36,822 nucleotides of DNA from Bacteroides cellulosilyticus DSM 14838 (GCF_000158035.1 NZ_EQ973491.1:109029-145850); one strand, 5' to 3'. Shown: positions 9,629-17,778, counted from the first letter of the stretch. Translations and numbers: made by a program. The notes: generated by a model from the sequence alone, not told the origin.

Positions 9629-11311
9629 ATGAACAACATTAAGAAAGTATTATCAGTATGGATGCTGGCTACGTGCGTATTACCGGTGGCAGCACAGTAT
9701 CCTGTCATTCCCGACTCGGTGAAAGCGAGAGCGGCAAAACAAGAAGCGGAGTTCGACCGGAAATCAGATGCGGCATGGAAGAAAGCCCTTCCGGTTGTTA
9801 TGGAAGAAGCACAAAAAGGACGTCCTTATAAGCCGTGGGCTTCCAAACCGGAAGATTTGGTGAAAAGTAATATTCCGGCTTTTCCCGGTGCGGAAGGCGG
9901 AGGCATGTATACTCCCGGTGGGCGTGGTGGCAAAGTGATTGTGGTTACTTCTTTGGAAGACTCAGGGCCCGGAACTTTGCGTGAGGCTTGTGAAACGGGA
10001 GGTGCTCGTGTCATTGTATTTAATGTTTCCGGAGTTATCCGTTTGAAAGCGCCTATTAGCCTGCGTGCTCCTTATGTCACAATTGCCGGACAGACCGCTC
10101 CGGGAGATGGTATCTGTGTTACCGGACATTCTTTTCTGGTTGATACGCATGATGTCATAATCAGGCATATGCGCTTCCGCCGTGGTGCGCAGGATGTAGC
10201 TTTCCGTGATGATGCGTTGGGAGGAAATGCTGTAGGGAATATCATTATAGACCACTGTTCGGCCAGTTGGGGATTGGATGAGAATATGTCTATCTACCGC
10301 CATGTGTATAACCGGGGAGCGGATGGACATGGACTGAAATTGCCGACTGTAAATATCACTATTCAGAATTCAATATTTTCGGAAGCATTGGATGCCTACA
10401 ATCATGCTTTCGGGGCTACAATCGGTGGGCATAACAGTATGTTTTGCCGGAATCTTTTTGCTTCAAATATCAGTCGTAACAGCTCGGTAGGTATGGATGG
10501 AGACTTTAACTTTGTCAATAATGTTGTTTTCAACTGGTGGAATCGCTCTATTGACGGTGGTGATAATAAGAGTTTCTATAACATTATAAATAACTATTTC
10601 AAGCCCGGACCTATCACACCATTGGATAAACCAATATCTTATCGTATTCTGAAGCCGGAAGCCGGACGTGACAAAAGCCAGCCGATGTCCTTTGGTAAGG
10701 CTTATGTAAATGGAAATATCGTCCATGGAAATGCAAAGGTTACAAAAGACAACTGGGATGGTGGTGTACAACTAGCCAATGAAGTGGATGCCGGAAAATT
10801 TATTCCGCAGATAAGGGTAGATGAGCCTTTCAAAACATCTCCTGTAACTATAATGGATGCTCAAAAGGCTTATAACTTCGTGTTAAGTAATGTGGGAGCG
10901 ACTTTTCCGAAACGGGATGCTGTTGATACGAGAGTTATCAAAACAGTGAAGACTGGGAAAGCCATCTATGTGAAAGACGCTCCAGAGTTCATTTCTCCTT
11001 ATGTGAAAAGACGTTTGCCTGCAGACTCTTATAAACAAGGTATCATTACGGACATCCGTCAGGTAGGCGGATTGCCCGAGTACAAAGGAGAGCCTATTGT
11101 AGACTCCGATGGTGACGGTATGCCCGATGCGTGGGAAATAGCTAACGGATTGAACCCGAATGATCCGAGTGATGCCGTGAAGGATTGCAATGGAGATGGT
11201 TACACTAATATTGAGAAATACGTCAACGGTATGGATACGAAGAAGAAAGTGGACTGGACGGATTTGAAGAACAACTACGATACATTATCCAAACGGAAAA
11301 GTCTGCTATAA
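9629..11311 (+). CDS. Secreted pectate lyase, PL1 family (copy 1)
   Basis: Starting at ATG 9629 the product is 560 residues and begins with a clear signal peptide (MNNIKKVLSV to PVAAQ). An earlier in-frame ATG at 9545 lies inside the HTCS gene and would put 28 charged residues ahead of the signal, so I reject it. The PL1 beta-helix has FPGAEGGG, GGRGGKV, REACETGGAR, AGQTAPGDG, RHMRFRRG and IIDHCSASWGLDE. The catalytic arginine is probably Arg283, but here the motif reads SRNSSV, whereas copy 2 has GRNPSI. The C-terminus carries a calcium-binding repeat of dockerin or thrombospondin-3 type (DSDGDGMPDAWE and DCNGDGYTNIEKY). The expected reaction is beta-elimination of alpha-1,4-galacturonan. 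It is followed at 30 bases by the DUF6298 gene. Confidence 0.93.
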   Translation: MNNIKKVLSVWMLATCVLPVAAQYPVIPDSVKARAAKQEAEFDRKSDAAWKKALPVVMEEAQKGRPYKPWASKPEDLVKSNIPAFPGAEGGGMYTPGGRGGKVIVVTSLEDSGPGTLREACETGGARVIVFNVSGVIRLKAPISLRAPYVTIAGQTAPGDGICVTGHSFLVDTHDVIIRHMRFRRGAQDVAFRDDALGGNAVGNIIIDHCSASWGLDENMSIYRHVYNRGADGHGLKLPTVNITIQNSIFSEALDAYNHAFGATIGGHNSMFCRNLFASNISRNSSVGMDGDFNFVNNVVFNWWNRSIDGGDNKSFYNIINNYFKPGPITPLDKPISYRILKPEAGRDKSQPMSFGKAYVNGNIVHGNAKVTKDNWDGGVQLANEVDAGKFIPQIRVDEPFKTSPVTIMDAQKAYNFVLSNVGATFPKRDAVDTRVIKTVKTGKAIYVKDAPEFISPYVKRRLPADSYKQGIITDIRQVGGLPEYKGEPIVDSDGDGMPDAWEIANGLNPNDPSDAVKDCNGDGYTNIEKYVNGMDTKKKVDWTDLKNNYDTLSKRKSLL

Positions 11312-11341
11312 AAGTATGTGTAGAAAATAAAGTTTATTGTA

Positions 11342-14300
11342 ATGAATATGCAATTGAGAACAATCCTTCTGGGATTATTGAGTATAGGGTTTGTGCAGGG
11401 ATATGCGCAAACCTTTGCTTTACAGGTTAAGAATGAAGGAATTACTTACTTGAATGATGAACGGGGAAACCGGATACTTGATTTCTCCTATTGCGGCTAC
11501 CATGCTTCTGGGCAGGATATTCCTTCTGTTGGCAATGCAGTGTTTGTACCCTGGAAGGCGGGTGATAATACTGCGCGAATCCAGCGTGCCATTGACTATG
11601 TAGCGTCATTGACTCCCAATACTTCCGGTTTCCGTGGAGCCGTATTGCTGGATCGTGGAGAATTCAGCTTATCCGGGGAACTTCGTATTTCCGCGTCCGG
11701 TATTGTTCTGCGTGGTATGGATAGAGAAAAAACTATTCTGCTAAAGAAAGGTATAGACAGAGGAGCACTTATCTATATGGAAGGAATAGATAATTTGAAT
11801 GCAAAAGATACCTTGCAGGTTCTTTCAGCTTATGTCCCTGTGAATGAAAGGACATTACAAGTTGCCTCGGGCACTTCTTTAAAGAAAGGAGATCGGATAA
11901 TGGTGACTCGCCCTTCCGGTAAGGAGTGGATTACCGCTTTAGGGTGTGATATCTTTGGAGGAGGCATCGGTGCTTTAGGATGGAAGGCGGGTGATATGGA
12001 CCTGACATGGGATCGGACAATCAGTGAAGTAAACGGTAATCAGATCACTCTGGATGCACCATTGACGGTAGCATTGGATACTCAATATGGGGCTTCTTCT
12101 CTCATTCTTTATCAATGGAACGGTCGCATTCAGGAGTGTGGAATTGAAAATATGACATTGGTTTCCGATTATGACAGGCGTTATTCTAAAGATGAAGACC
12201 ATTGCTGGACAGGTATTTCTATCGGAGAGGCGGAGAACTGTTGGGTGAGACAAGTGAGTTTCAGACATTTTTCAGGTAGTGCGGTTATTGTCCAGCGCAC
12301 CGGATCAAGAATTACGGTTGAGGATTGTATTTCCCGGGAACCGGTATCTGAAATAGGAGGAATGCGCCGTTGTACTTTCCATACATTGGGACAGCAGACT
12401 TTGTTTCAGCGTTGTTATTCTGAGCAGGGCATTCATGACTTTGCTGCTGGATATTGTGCTGCCGGGCCCAATGCCTTTGTGCAATGCGATTCGTATGAAT
12501 CGTTGGGATTCAGCGGATCTATTGATTCCTGGGCGTGCGGATTGCTGTTTGATGTGGTTAATATCGACGGTCATAATCTTACATTTAAGAATCTGGGACA
12601 AGATAAGAATGGAGCAGGTTGGAATACGGCGAATAGTTTGTTCTGGCAATGTACAGCCGCTGAGATAGAGTGTTATACTCCGGCAAAAGATGCGAAAAAC
12701 CGCGCGTATGGGTGTTGGGCACAGTTCTCTGGCGACGGTGAATGGGCGGAATCGAATAATCATGTGCAACCTCGTAGCATCTTTTATGCCCAGTTGGAAG
12801 CGCGTTTGCAGAAGAAATGTGCTGAGCGTGCCCGTATTCTGCCTAGAAATACAAGTGCAACGAGCAGTCCTACTGTAGAGGTGGCGATGGAACTTGCCAA
12901 AGAAGCTTATGAGCCACGTCTGACGTTGGAACATTGGATTGAGGAGAGGGAATTTGCTCCTTCGGTGTCAGTTGCCGGTTTGAAATCTATTGAGGATATT
13001 AAAGAGAAAAAGACAATTCAGGGCGAAACGCGAGACTTACCGGAAATGGTTATTGCAAATGGGCGTGTTCAAATGGATGGGGCCTTGTTGGTGGGAAAAA
13101 GCCGCACTACTCCTTGGTGGAATGGTAAGCTCAGAACCAACTATTTGAAGAAAGCAAGTCCGGCAATTACCCGCTTTGTTCCCGGTCGTGAGGGGCTGGG
13201 ACTGACAGACCGTATAGATTCAGTCGTCAACTTTATGAAGCGGAATAATATACTCGTATTTGACCAGAATTATGGACTTTGGTATGATCGTCGCCGGGAT
13301 GACCATGAACGCATCCGTCGGCGCGATGGAGATGTATGGGGCCCCTTTTATGAACAACCTTTCGGACGTAGCGGTCAAGGCATTGCTTGGGAAGGCTTGA
13401 GTAAATATGATCTGAACCGTCCCAATGCATGGTATTGGGCACGTCTGAAAGAATTTGCGGAAAAGGGAAGTAGAGAAGGATTGCTCTTGTTCCATGAGAA
13501 CTATTTCCAGCATAATATTTTGGAAGCCGGTGCACATTGGGTGGACTGTCCTTGGAGAAGCAGTAATAATATTAATGAAACGGACTTCCCGGAACCTGTT
13601 CCTTTTGCAGGCGATAAACGCATTTTTGTTGCGGATATGTTTTATGATATCAATCATCCTGTGCGACGTGAGCTGCATAGACGATACATTCGTCAGTGCT
13701 TGGACAACTTTGCCGATAATCCGAATGTGATTCAATTGACCAGTGCAGAGTTTACCGGTCCTCTGCATTTTGTACAGTTCTGGTTGGATGTAATAGCTGA
13801 ATGGGAGGTGGAAACCGGTAAGAAGGCTAAAGTCGCTTTAAGTACAACGAAAGATGTACAGGATGCTATTCTTGCTGATCCAAAGCGGGCAGCTGTAGTA
13901 GATATTATTGATATCCGATATTGGCATTATAAAACAGATGGCATTTTTGCTCCGGAAGGGGGAAAGAATATGGCTCCCCGACAACATATGCGCAAGATGA
14001 AAGTCGGGAAAGTTACTTTTACTGAAGCGTATAAAGCGGTAAATGAATATCGACGTAAGTTTCCGGAGAAAGCAGTCACTTTCTATGCACAGAATTATCC
14101 GGCTATGGGATGGGCTGTTTTCATGGCTGGTGGTTCTTGTCCGGTAATTCCTTGCAAAGATAAGGCGTTTCTGAAAGATGCTGCAGTGATGGAAGTAGAA
14201 GAAACTGACTCTGAGGATTATAAGAAAATGGTAAAATCTGGTATTGGAAGTATCATTTATTCCAATTCGGGGGTAGAGGTGCCTGTGCAATTGTCATCCG

Positions 14301-14437
14301 GGAAATACATTTTAAGATATATTCATCCTGATTCGGGAGAAATGGAAGTGATTAGTAAATCATTGAAGATTAACAATGTATATACTCTGAAAGTGCCTGA
14401 TGGAAAAGAAGGTGTTTATTGGTTCCATAGATTATAG
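11342..14437 (+). CDS. Secreted pectin-lyase-fold protein with C-terminal DUF6298-type domain
   Basis: A 1031-residue protein with a signal peptide (to about residue 22, GYAQ). The first half reads as a right-handed parallel beta-helix: an opening turn with ILDFSYCGYHASG, then RIQRAIDYV, GAVLLDRGEF, GIVLRGMD and repeated short strands (IENMTLV, VRQVSFRHF, VEDCISRE). From about residue 590 onward a second, mixed alpha/beta region has WWNGKLRTNYLKKASPAITRF, an Arg/Asp-rich WYDRRRDDHERIRRRDGDVWG segment, FHENYFQHNILEAGAHWVDCPWR and a TIM-barrel-like end. I recognise this as the DUF6298 architecture found in pectin loci. Its reaction is not something I can state; a glycoside hydrolase or lyase acting on galacturonan fragments fits the setting. 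It is the last gene before a strong terminator and probably shares the PL1-1 transcript. Confidence 0.78.
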   Translation: MNMQLRTILLGLLSIGFVQGYAQTFALQVKNEGITYLNDERGNRILDFSYCGYHASGQDIPSVGNAVFVPWKAGDNTARIQRAIDYVASLTPNTSGFRGAVLLDRGEFSLSGELRISASGIVLRGMDREKTILLKKGIDRGALIYMEGIDNLNAKDTLQVLSAYVPVNERTLQVASGTSLKKGDRIMVTRPSGKEWITALGCDIFGGGIGALGWKAGDMDLTWDRTISEVNGNQITLDAPLTVALDTQYGASSLILYQWNGRIQECGIENMTLVSDYDRRYSKDEDHCWTGISIGEAENCWVRQVSFRHFSGSAVIVQRTGSRITVEDCISREPVSEIGGMRRCTFHTLGQQTLFQRCYSEQGIHDFAAGYCAAGPNAFVQCDSYESLGFSGSIDSWACGLLFDVVNIDGHNLTFKNLGQDKNGAGWNTANSLFWQCTAAEIECYTPAKDAKNRAYGCWAQFSGDGEWAESNNHVQPRSIFYAQLEARLQKKCAERARILPRNTSATSSPTVEVAMELAKEAYEPRLTLEHWIEEREFAPSVSVAGLKSIEDIKEKKTIQGETRDLPEMVIANGRVQMDGALLVGKSRTTPWWNGKLRTNYLKKASPAITRFVPGREGLGLTDRIDSVVNFMKRNNILVFDQNYGLWYDRRRDDHERIRRRDGDVWGPFYEQPFGRSGQGIAWEGLSKYDLNRPNAWYWARLKEFAEKGSREGLLLFHENYFQHNILEAGAHWVDCPWRSSNNINETDFPEPVPFAGDKRIFVADMFYDINHPVRRELHRRYIRQCLDNFADNPNVIQLTSAEFTGPLHFVQFWLDVIAEWEVETGKKAKVALSTTKDVQDAILADPKRAAVVDIIDIRYWHYKTDGIFAPEGGKNMAPRQHMRKMKVGKVTFTEAYKAVNEYRRKFPEKAVTFYAQNYPAMGWAVFMAGGSCPVIPCKDKAFLKDAAVMEVEETDSEDYKKMVKSGIGSIIYSNSGVEVPVQLSSGKYILRYIHPDSGEMEVISKSLKINNVYTLKVPDGKEGVYWFHRL

Positions 14438-14440
14438 AAC

Positions 14441-14483
14441 AGAAAATCCCGTTGAATGACCTTCAACGGGATTTTCTCTTTTT
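14441..14483 (+). terminator. Intrinsic terminator after the DUF6298 gene
   Basis: A perfect 16-bp stem (14441-14456 with 14462-14477), a 5-base loop and a following T-run (CTTTTT). It ends the HTCS/PL1/DUF6298 block 4 bases after the stop codon and separates it from the sigma-factor unit. Confidence 0.93.
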
Positions 14484-14578
14484 GCTGGTAATATCTAATA
14501 AAAAAGTGTTATAAAACATAGTACTTGTTTTTTCAATCCACAGATCAGATTTTACCTAGAGTTTGGGTTGATTCCCCA

Positions 14579-14586
14579 TAGCTTTG
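14579..14586 (+). promoter_or_regulatory. -7 box of the ECF sigma gene promoter
   Basis: TAGCTTTG is a perfect TAnnTTTG box, 27 bases before the sigma-factor ATG. A -33 element is not clear. The ECF-type motif found ahead of five other units is absent here, so the sigma gene does not appear to activate itself. Confidence 0.5.
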
Positions 14587-14613
14587 CAACATCAAAATAA
14601 CTGAATTAATGCT

Positions 14614-15165
14614 ATGATGGAACAGACTAATAATTCAACCGAAACTTTACTTGCTTCTTTTCAAGCAGGAAATATGGCTGCTTTTTCTCAGCTGTATGAT
14701 TTGCACGTACGTATTCTTTTTAATTATGGTTTGAAGTTGACCCTTGATAAGGAGTTGCTGAAAGATTGTATTCATGATATTTTCGTGAAGCTTTATGTGA
14801 AGAAGGATGAATTAGGGACTATTGATAATTTGAAATCCTATTTATTCATTTCATTGAAGAATAAACTTTGTGATGAGCTTCGCAGGCGTATGTATATGTC
14901 CGACACGGCCGTAGAAGAGGTGAATGCGATATCATCTATGGATGTGGAAGAAGATTATGTGGAGGAGGAACAGCAGAAGAATGATTTCTCATTGGTGAAA
15001 CATTTATTGGGGCAGTTATCTCCCCGTCAGCGCGAAGCGCTTACATTATATTATATAGAAGAAAGGAAATATGAAGATATTTGTGAGATAATGGATATGA
15101 ATTACCAGTCTGTACGTAACTTGATGCACCGGGGATTGACGAAGTTGCGTGCTCTGGTGAGTTAA
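14614..15165 (+). CDS. ECF-family RNA polymerase sigma factor
   Basis: A 183-residue sigma-70 protein of the extracytoplasmic-function group, with regions 2 and 4 only. Region 2 (about 22-95) shows FSQLYDLHVRILFNYGLKL, DCIHDIFVKLY and LKSYLFISLKNKLCDELRRR. An acidic linker (EEDYVEEEQQ) follows. Region 4 (about 125-180) has LGQLSPRQREALTLYYIE and a helix-turn-helix YEDICEIMDMNYQSVRNLMHRGLTKLR. It should direct RNA polymerase to a small set of promoters. The shared 9-mer/N15/CGTC motif upstream of five units in this window is the obvious candidate target. It is followed, after a separate promoter motif, by a small anti-sigma-like gene and a TIM-barrel gene. The Leu-Tyr-Tyr and region 4 pattern is that of the Bacteroidota sigma factors usually paired with FecR-type anti-sigma proteins. 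Confidence 0.97.
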   Translation: MMEQTNNSTETLLASFQAGNMAAFSQLYDLHVRILFNYGLKLTLDKELLKDCIHDIFVKLYVKKDELGTIDNLKSYLFISLKNKLCDELRRRMYMSDTAVEEVNAISSMDVEEDYVEEEQQKNDFSLVKHLLGQLSPRQREALTLYYIEERKYEDICEIMDMNYQSVRNLMHRGLTKLRALVS

Positions 15166-15187
15166 TTTAGGTAAAAGGGTTTTCCGA

Positions 15188-15215
15188 TTGAGTACAGGTT
15201 CAGGGTAACAGCGTC
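15188..15215 (+). promoter_or_regulatory. Putative ECF-sigma promoter of the anti-sigma/TIM-barrel pair
   Basis: TTGAGTACA (15188-15196), 15 bases, CGTC (15212-15215), 34 bases before the ATG at 15250. The 9-mer is identical to the one ahead of the GH43 operon. A TATCTTTG box (15217-15224) follows one base after the CGTC, so a housekeeping promoter could overlap it. Confidence 0.72.
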
Positions 15216-15249
15216 CTATCTTTGTAAACGTTTAAAATAGGATGCAAAT

Positions 15250-15483
15250 ATGGTTTCTAAGGTAAGGGATTTTTTGATGGATGAAGGTTTCATTGAATAT
15301 GTACTGGGTGTATCTCCGGAGTTGGTTTCTCAATGGGAGGCTTATTTCCGGGTACACCCGGAAGACATAAGAGATGCAGAAGAGGCTAAAGCAGTTCTAT
15401 TAGCTCCGCCCGACGTTGCCTGCGGCTTTTCAATGAATGAGTATAATGATTTGAAGGATAGGATTATTAGTAGTATCAGATGA
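15250..15483 (+). CDS. Small stand-alone anti-sigma-like domain (FecR N-terminal type)
   Basis: A 77-residue, probably cytoplasmic protein with no signal peptide or membrane segment. FIEYVLGVSPELVSQWEAYFRVHPED followed by an acidic helix (DAEEAKAVLL) resembles the N-terminal helical domain of Bacteroidota FecR-type anti-sigma factors, the part that grips the sigma factor. A normal FecR protein is several times longer and continues with a membrane helix and periplasmic domains; all of that is missing. The stop overlaps the next start as ATGA (15480-15483), so the following TIM-barrel gene is translationally coupled. It lies directly downstream of the ECF sigma gene and has the ECF-type motif in its leader, as expected for feedback control. 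It could be a soluble inhibitor, or a degraded anti-sigma gene that kept only its first domain. The family assignment rests on pattern and context. Confidence 0.68.
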   Translation: MVSKVRDFLMDEGFIEYVLGVSPELVSQWEAYFRVHPEDIRDAEEAKAVLLAPPDVACGFSMNEYNDLKDRIISSIR

Positions 15484-16370
15484 AAAGGAATTTATTAGGA
15501 TACATGCTCTGCGTGTTCATACTGTTGGAGTGCTTTCCACAATTGGCTATTGCTGCTCCCGAACAGGAAGGGGAGCGCTATAAGGTTGCCATATGCGACT
15601 GGATGATTCTGAAGCGTCAGAAAATTGGCTCGTTTCAGCTGGTACATGAATTGAACGGAGATGGAGTAGAACTGGATATGGGTTCTTTGGGTAAAAGGGA
15701 GAACTTCGATAATAAGTTGCGTGATCCTCATTTTCAACAATTGTTTCGTGAAACGGCACGGAAATTCAAACTGGAAGTTCCTTCTGTCGCTATGTCCGGT
15801 TTCTATGGTCAGTCTTTTCTGGACCGAGCTAATTATCAGGAATTGGTAAGGGAATGTCTGGATGCAATGAAAGTAATGAATGCCAAAGTTGCTTTTCTTC
15901 CTTTAGGGGGTATAAAGGCAGGCTGGGAGCAGGAACCGGAACTTCGGACGAGAGTTGTGAAGCGTTTGAAAGAGGTAGGAGATATGGCTGCTTCCGAAGG
16001 TTTGGTTATAGGGATTGAAACCCAACTGGATGCTAAAGGAGATGTGAGGTTATTGAAAGAGATAGATTCCCCGGGCATTAAAATCTATTTTAAATTTCAG
16101 AATGTATTGGAAAACGGACGTGATCTGTGCAAGGAGCTCAAGATTCTGGGGAAGAAGAGAATCTGCCAGATTCATTGTACGGATACGGACGGAGTAACTC
16201 TTCCTTTTAACGAACGTTTGGATATAAAGAAGGTTAAAAATACGCTCGACAAAATGGGATGGAGTGGATGGCTGGTAGTAGAACGCTCACGGGATAAGGA
16301 TGATGTGCATAATGTGAGAAAGAACTATGGGACGAATGTCAGATATTTGAAGGAAGTGTTTCAGAAATAA
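15480..16370 (+). CDS. Exported sugar-phosphate-isomerase/epimerase-like TIM barrel
   Basis: A 296-residue protein with a signal peptide (about 1-26, ending QLAIAA), so it acts in the periplasm or beyond, unusual for a family whose best known members are cytoplasmic. The barrel follows the xylose-isomerase-like pattern: HELNGDGVELDMGSLG, FKLEVPSVAMSGFYGQ, AKVAFLPLGG, LVIGIETQLD, RICQIHCTDTDG and WLVVERSRD. The metal-site candidates Glu180, His232 and Glu268 are present. The strand that usually carries an Asp (YYDxGN in many relatives) reads YFKFQN, which puts Lys206 at that place and leaves Asn208 nearby. It may isomerise or epimerise a free sugar or uronate, or bind a sugar as a sensor. It is translationally coupled to the anti-sigma-like gene through an ATGA overlap. 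The fold is sure; the reaction is not. Confidence 0.88.
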   Translation: MKRNLLGYMLCVFILLECFPQLAIAAPEQEGERYKVAICDWMILKRQKIGSFQLVHELNGDGVELDMGSLGKRENFDNKLRDPHFQQLFRETARKFKLEVPSVAMSGFYGQSFLDRANYQELVRECLDAMKVMNAKVAFLPLGGIKAGWEQEPELRTRVVKRLKEVGDMAASEGLVIGIETQLDAKGDVRLLKEIDSPGIKIYFKFQNVLENGRDLCKELKILGKKRICQIHCTDTDGVTLPFNERLDIKKVKNTLDKMGWSGWLVVERSRDKDDVHNVRKNYGTNVRYLKEVFQK

Positions 16371-16448
16371 ATGAAATAATAGCAGTCTAATAAAGTAGAC
16401 ACTGAAGATGTAAAAGCGCTTTCTTTTACTCAGAAAAATATCTCTCAA

Positions 16449-16551
16449 TTTCCTACATCCTACACCGGAGACCTTTTTCTTTTGATTATCAAATAGATAT
16501 ACGGTGTAGGAAGTGGTGTAGGATGGTGTAGGTTAATTTCATCCTACACCC
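16449..16551 (+). repeat. Left copy of an inverted ~100-bp repeat rich in GGTGTAGG
   Basis: It begins TTTCCTACATCCTACACC and contains TTTGATTATCAAA in its middle. The octamer GGTGTAGG occurs five times: at 16503, 16515 and 16525 on this strand, and at 16459 and 16543 as its complement. The reverse complement of 17177-17272 aligns along most of its length, with a short deletion in the right copy. Confidence 0.8.
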
Positions 16552-16754
16552 AAGAATAGGCATTTGAGACGTGCTTTTAATTACAATAGACTAATAATCA
16601 GACTATCAACATTGTTTTTGCCCACCTTGCGCAAATCCCTGTAAAACCATCTCTTTTACAAGAAAACAGAGGGTATCTCTGCGTTATCCTTCAAAAGACT
16701 CCTGATTTCTTTCATAATGTCAGCCTGCGAAAGGAAGCTGAACATCCTATCGCG

Positions 16755-16793
16755 AGATCTGTAGATCCCACGCGTCAGATCTGTAGATCTCAC
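16755..16793 (+). repeat. Tandem repeat, 17-bp core with 22-bp period
   Basis: AGATCTGTAGATCCCAC (16755-16771) and AGATCTGTAGATCTCAC (16777-16793) differ at one base and are separated by 5 bases. Each contains the palindrome AGATCT. It lies between the two arms of the larger inverted repeat. Confidence 0.7.
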
Positions 16794-17063
16794 AATAGAA
16801 TGCTTAGGAACAATAAGAAGGATAGGAAGAAGGTGGTACGAAAACTACGCTTTGCTTTATTGTTTTTGTTCTTTTGCCCGTAGCAAAACTTCGTCCTACA
16901 GTTGCGGGCTCTATGTTTTCCATATGTGGGCTATGTAGCCCGCAATTGCAGGCCGGACAGCCCTCAACCGGAAAACAAGGTTTTGCTTATAGCATAATGA
17001 CAATAACATTAAGGCTTTAAAGGAAAAAGGAAGGGGCATATCAAGTTTTTCCTCTATAATTCG

Positions 17064-17094
17064 GCCTTCTCTATAATCTCATTATAGAGAAGGC
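17064..17094. repeat. Perfect 14-bp inverted repeat (hairpin)
   Basis: The arm GCCTTCTCTATAAT (17064-17077) pairs perfectly with 17081-17094 across a 3-base loop. No T-run follows on either strand and no gene ends nearby, so it is not an ordinary terminator. It sits about 80 bases from the right arm of the large inverted repeat. Confidence 0.7.
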
Positions 17095-17176
17095 TCCCTT
17101 AATTCCTGACGAAATGATAACTCTTTTAACCCTTTTGATAAATAATTCAGGCTAAAAAAGAGGTATTCGCGTGAAT

Positions 17177-17272
17177 TCGGTGCAGGATGAAACTTTCCTA
17201 CACCACTTTCTACAGCATCTATCTGTTTGATAATCAAACAAAAAAACGATATCGGGTGTAGGATGTAGGAAA
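17177..17272 (-). repeat. Right copy of the inverted ~100-bp repeat
   Basis: Read on the minus strand it starts TTTCCTACATCCTACACC, followed by TTTGATTATCAAA, then a GTGGTGTAGGA segment and TTTCATCCTGCACC, in the same order as 16449-16551. About 625 bases lie between the two copies. Confidence 0.8.
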
Positions 17273-17750
17273 TACTGATGAAAACTCGAACTCAGGAGTT
17301 TTCCTTCTTCGATTATCCTTCATGAAAGACTGGTGGCGAAATCCCAGAGAATCAAGAATCAGCCGGACTATATTCAGATAACTTTTTAACGGATATGAAA
17401 TATTTGTTCTTATGGAAACTGTATCAAGTTGTTTTTTTAACGTTACTTGATAACTTTTACTCATAGCCATACTGAAATGCTCCAATTCCGACAATGAGTA
17501 GCTCTTTTTTACATAAATAGCAATCAAATGCGCAAGTATATGCAGAGATATTGCATTATTATTTGCTATTTATTCGCAAAAGATTCTGAAACACTGCTTT
17601 TGAAGCTGATGTCCGTTGTGTAAAGTGTTAATATAGCGATATTGTGACCCCGATACTCCTGTATACTTGTCCTTTTGATATTTAGAGCCTTATCTTTTTT
17701 CTGTTGGAAATAATCGTAAATAGAAAACTTTACTTTTTTATTCTTTTTAG

Positions 17751-17778
17751 GTGATTACATATTTTTTAGTTGTTCGTC
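17751..17778 (+). promoter_or_regulatory. Putative ECF-sigma promoter of susC/susD
   Basis: GTGATTACA (17751-17759), 15 bases rich in T, CGTC (17775-17778). The leader to the susC ATG at 17849 is about 70 bases. The 9-mer is identical to the one ahead of PL1-2, and the spacing is the same as at the four other sites. A weaker housekeeping-like pair (TTG 17667, TATCTTTT 17691) lies upstream. Confidence 0.77.

Noticed and set aside
16410..16429. Hairpin after the TIM-barrel gene as an intrinsic terminator
   Set aside because: The stem has only 7 mostly A-T pairs and no T-run follows.
16449..16551. GGTGTAGG octamers as a CRISPR array
   Set aside because: The units are 8 bases, irregularly spaced and on both strands, with no spacers of constant length and no cas genes nearby.
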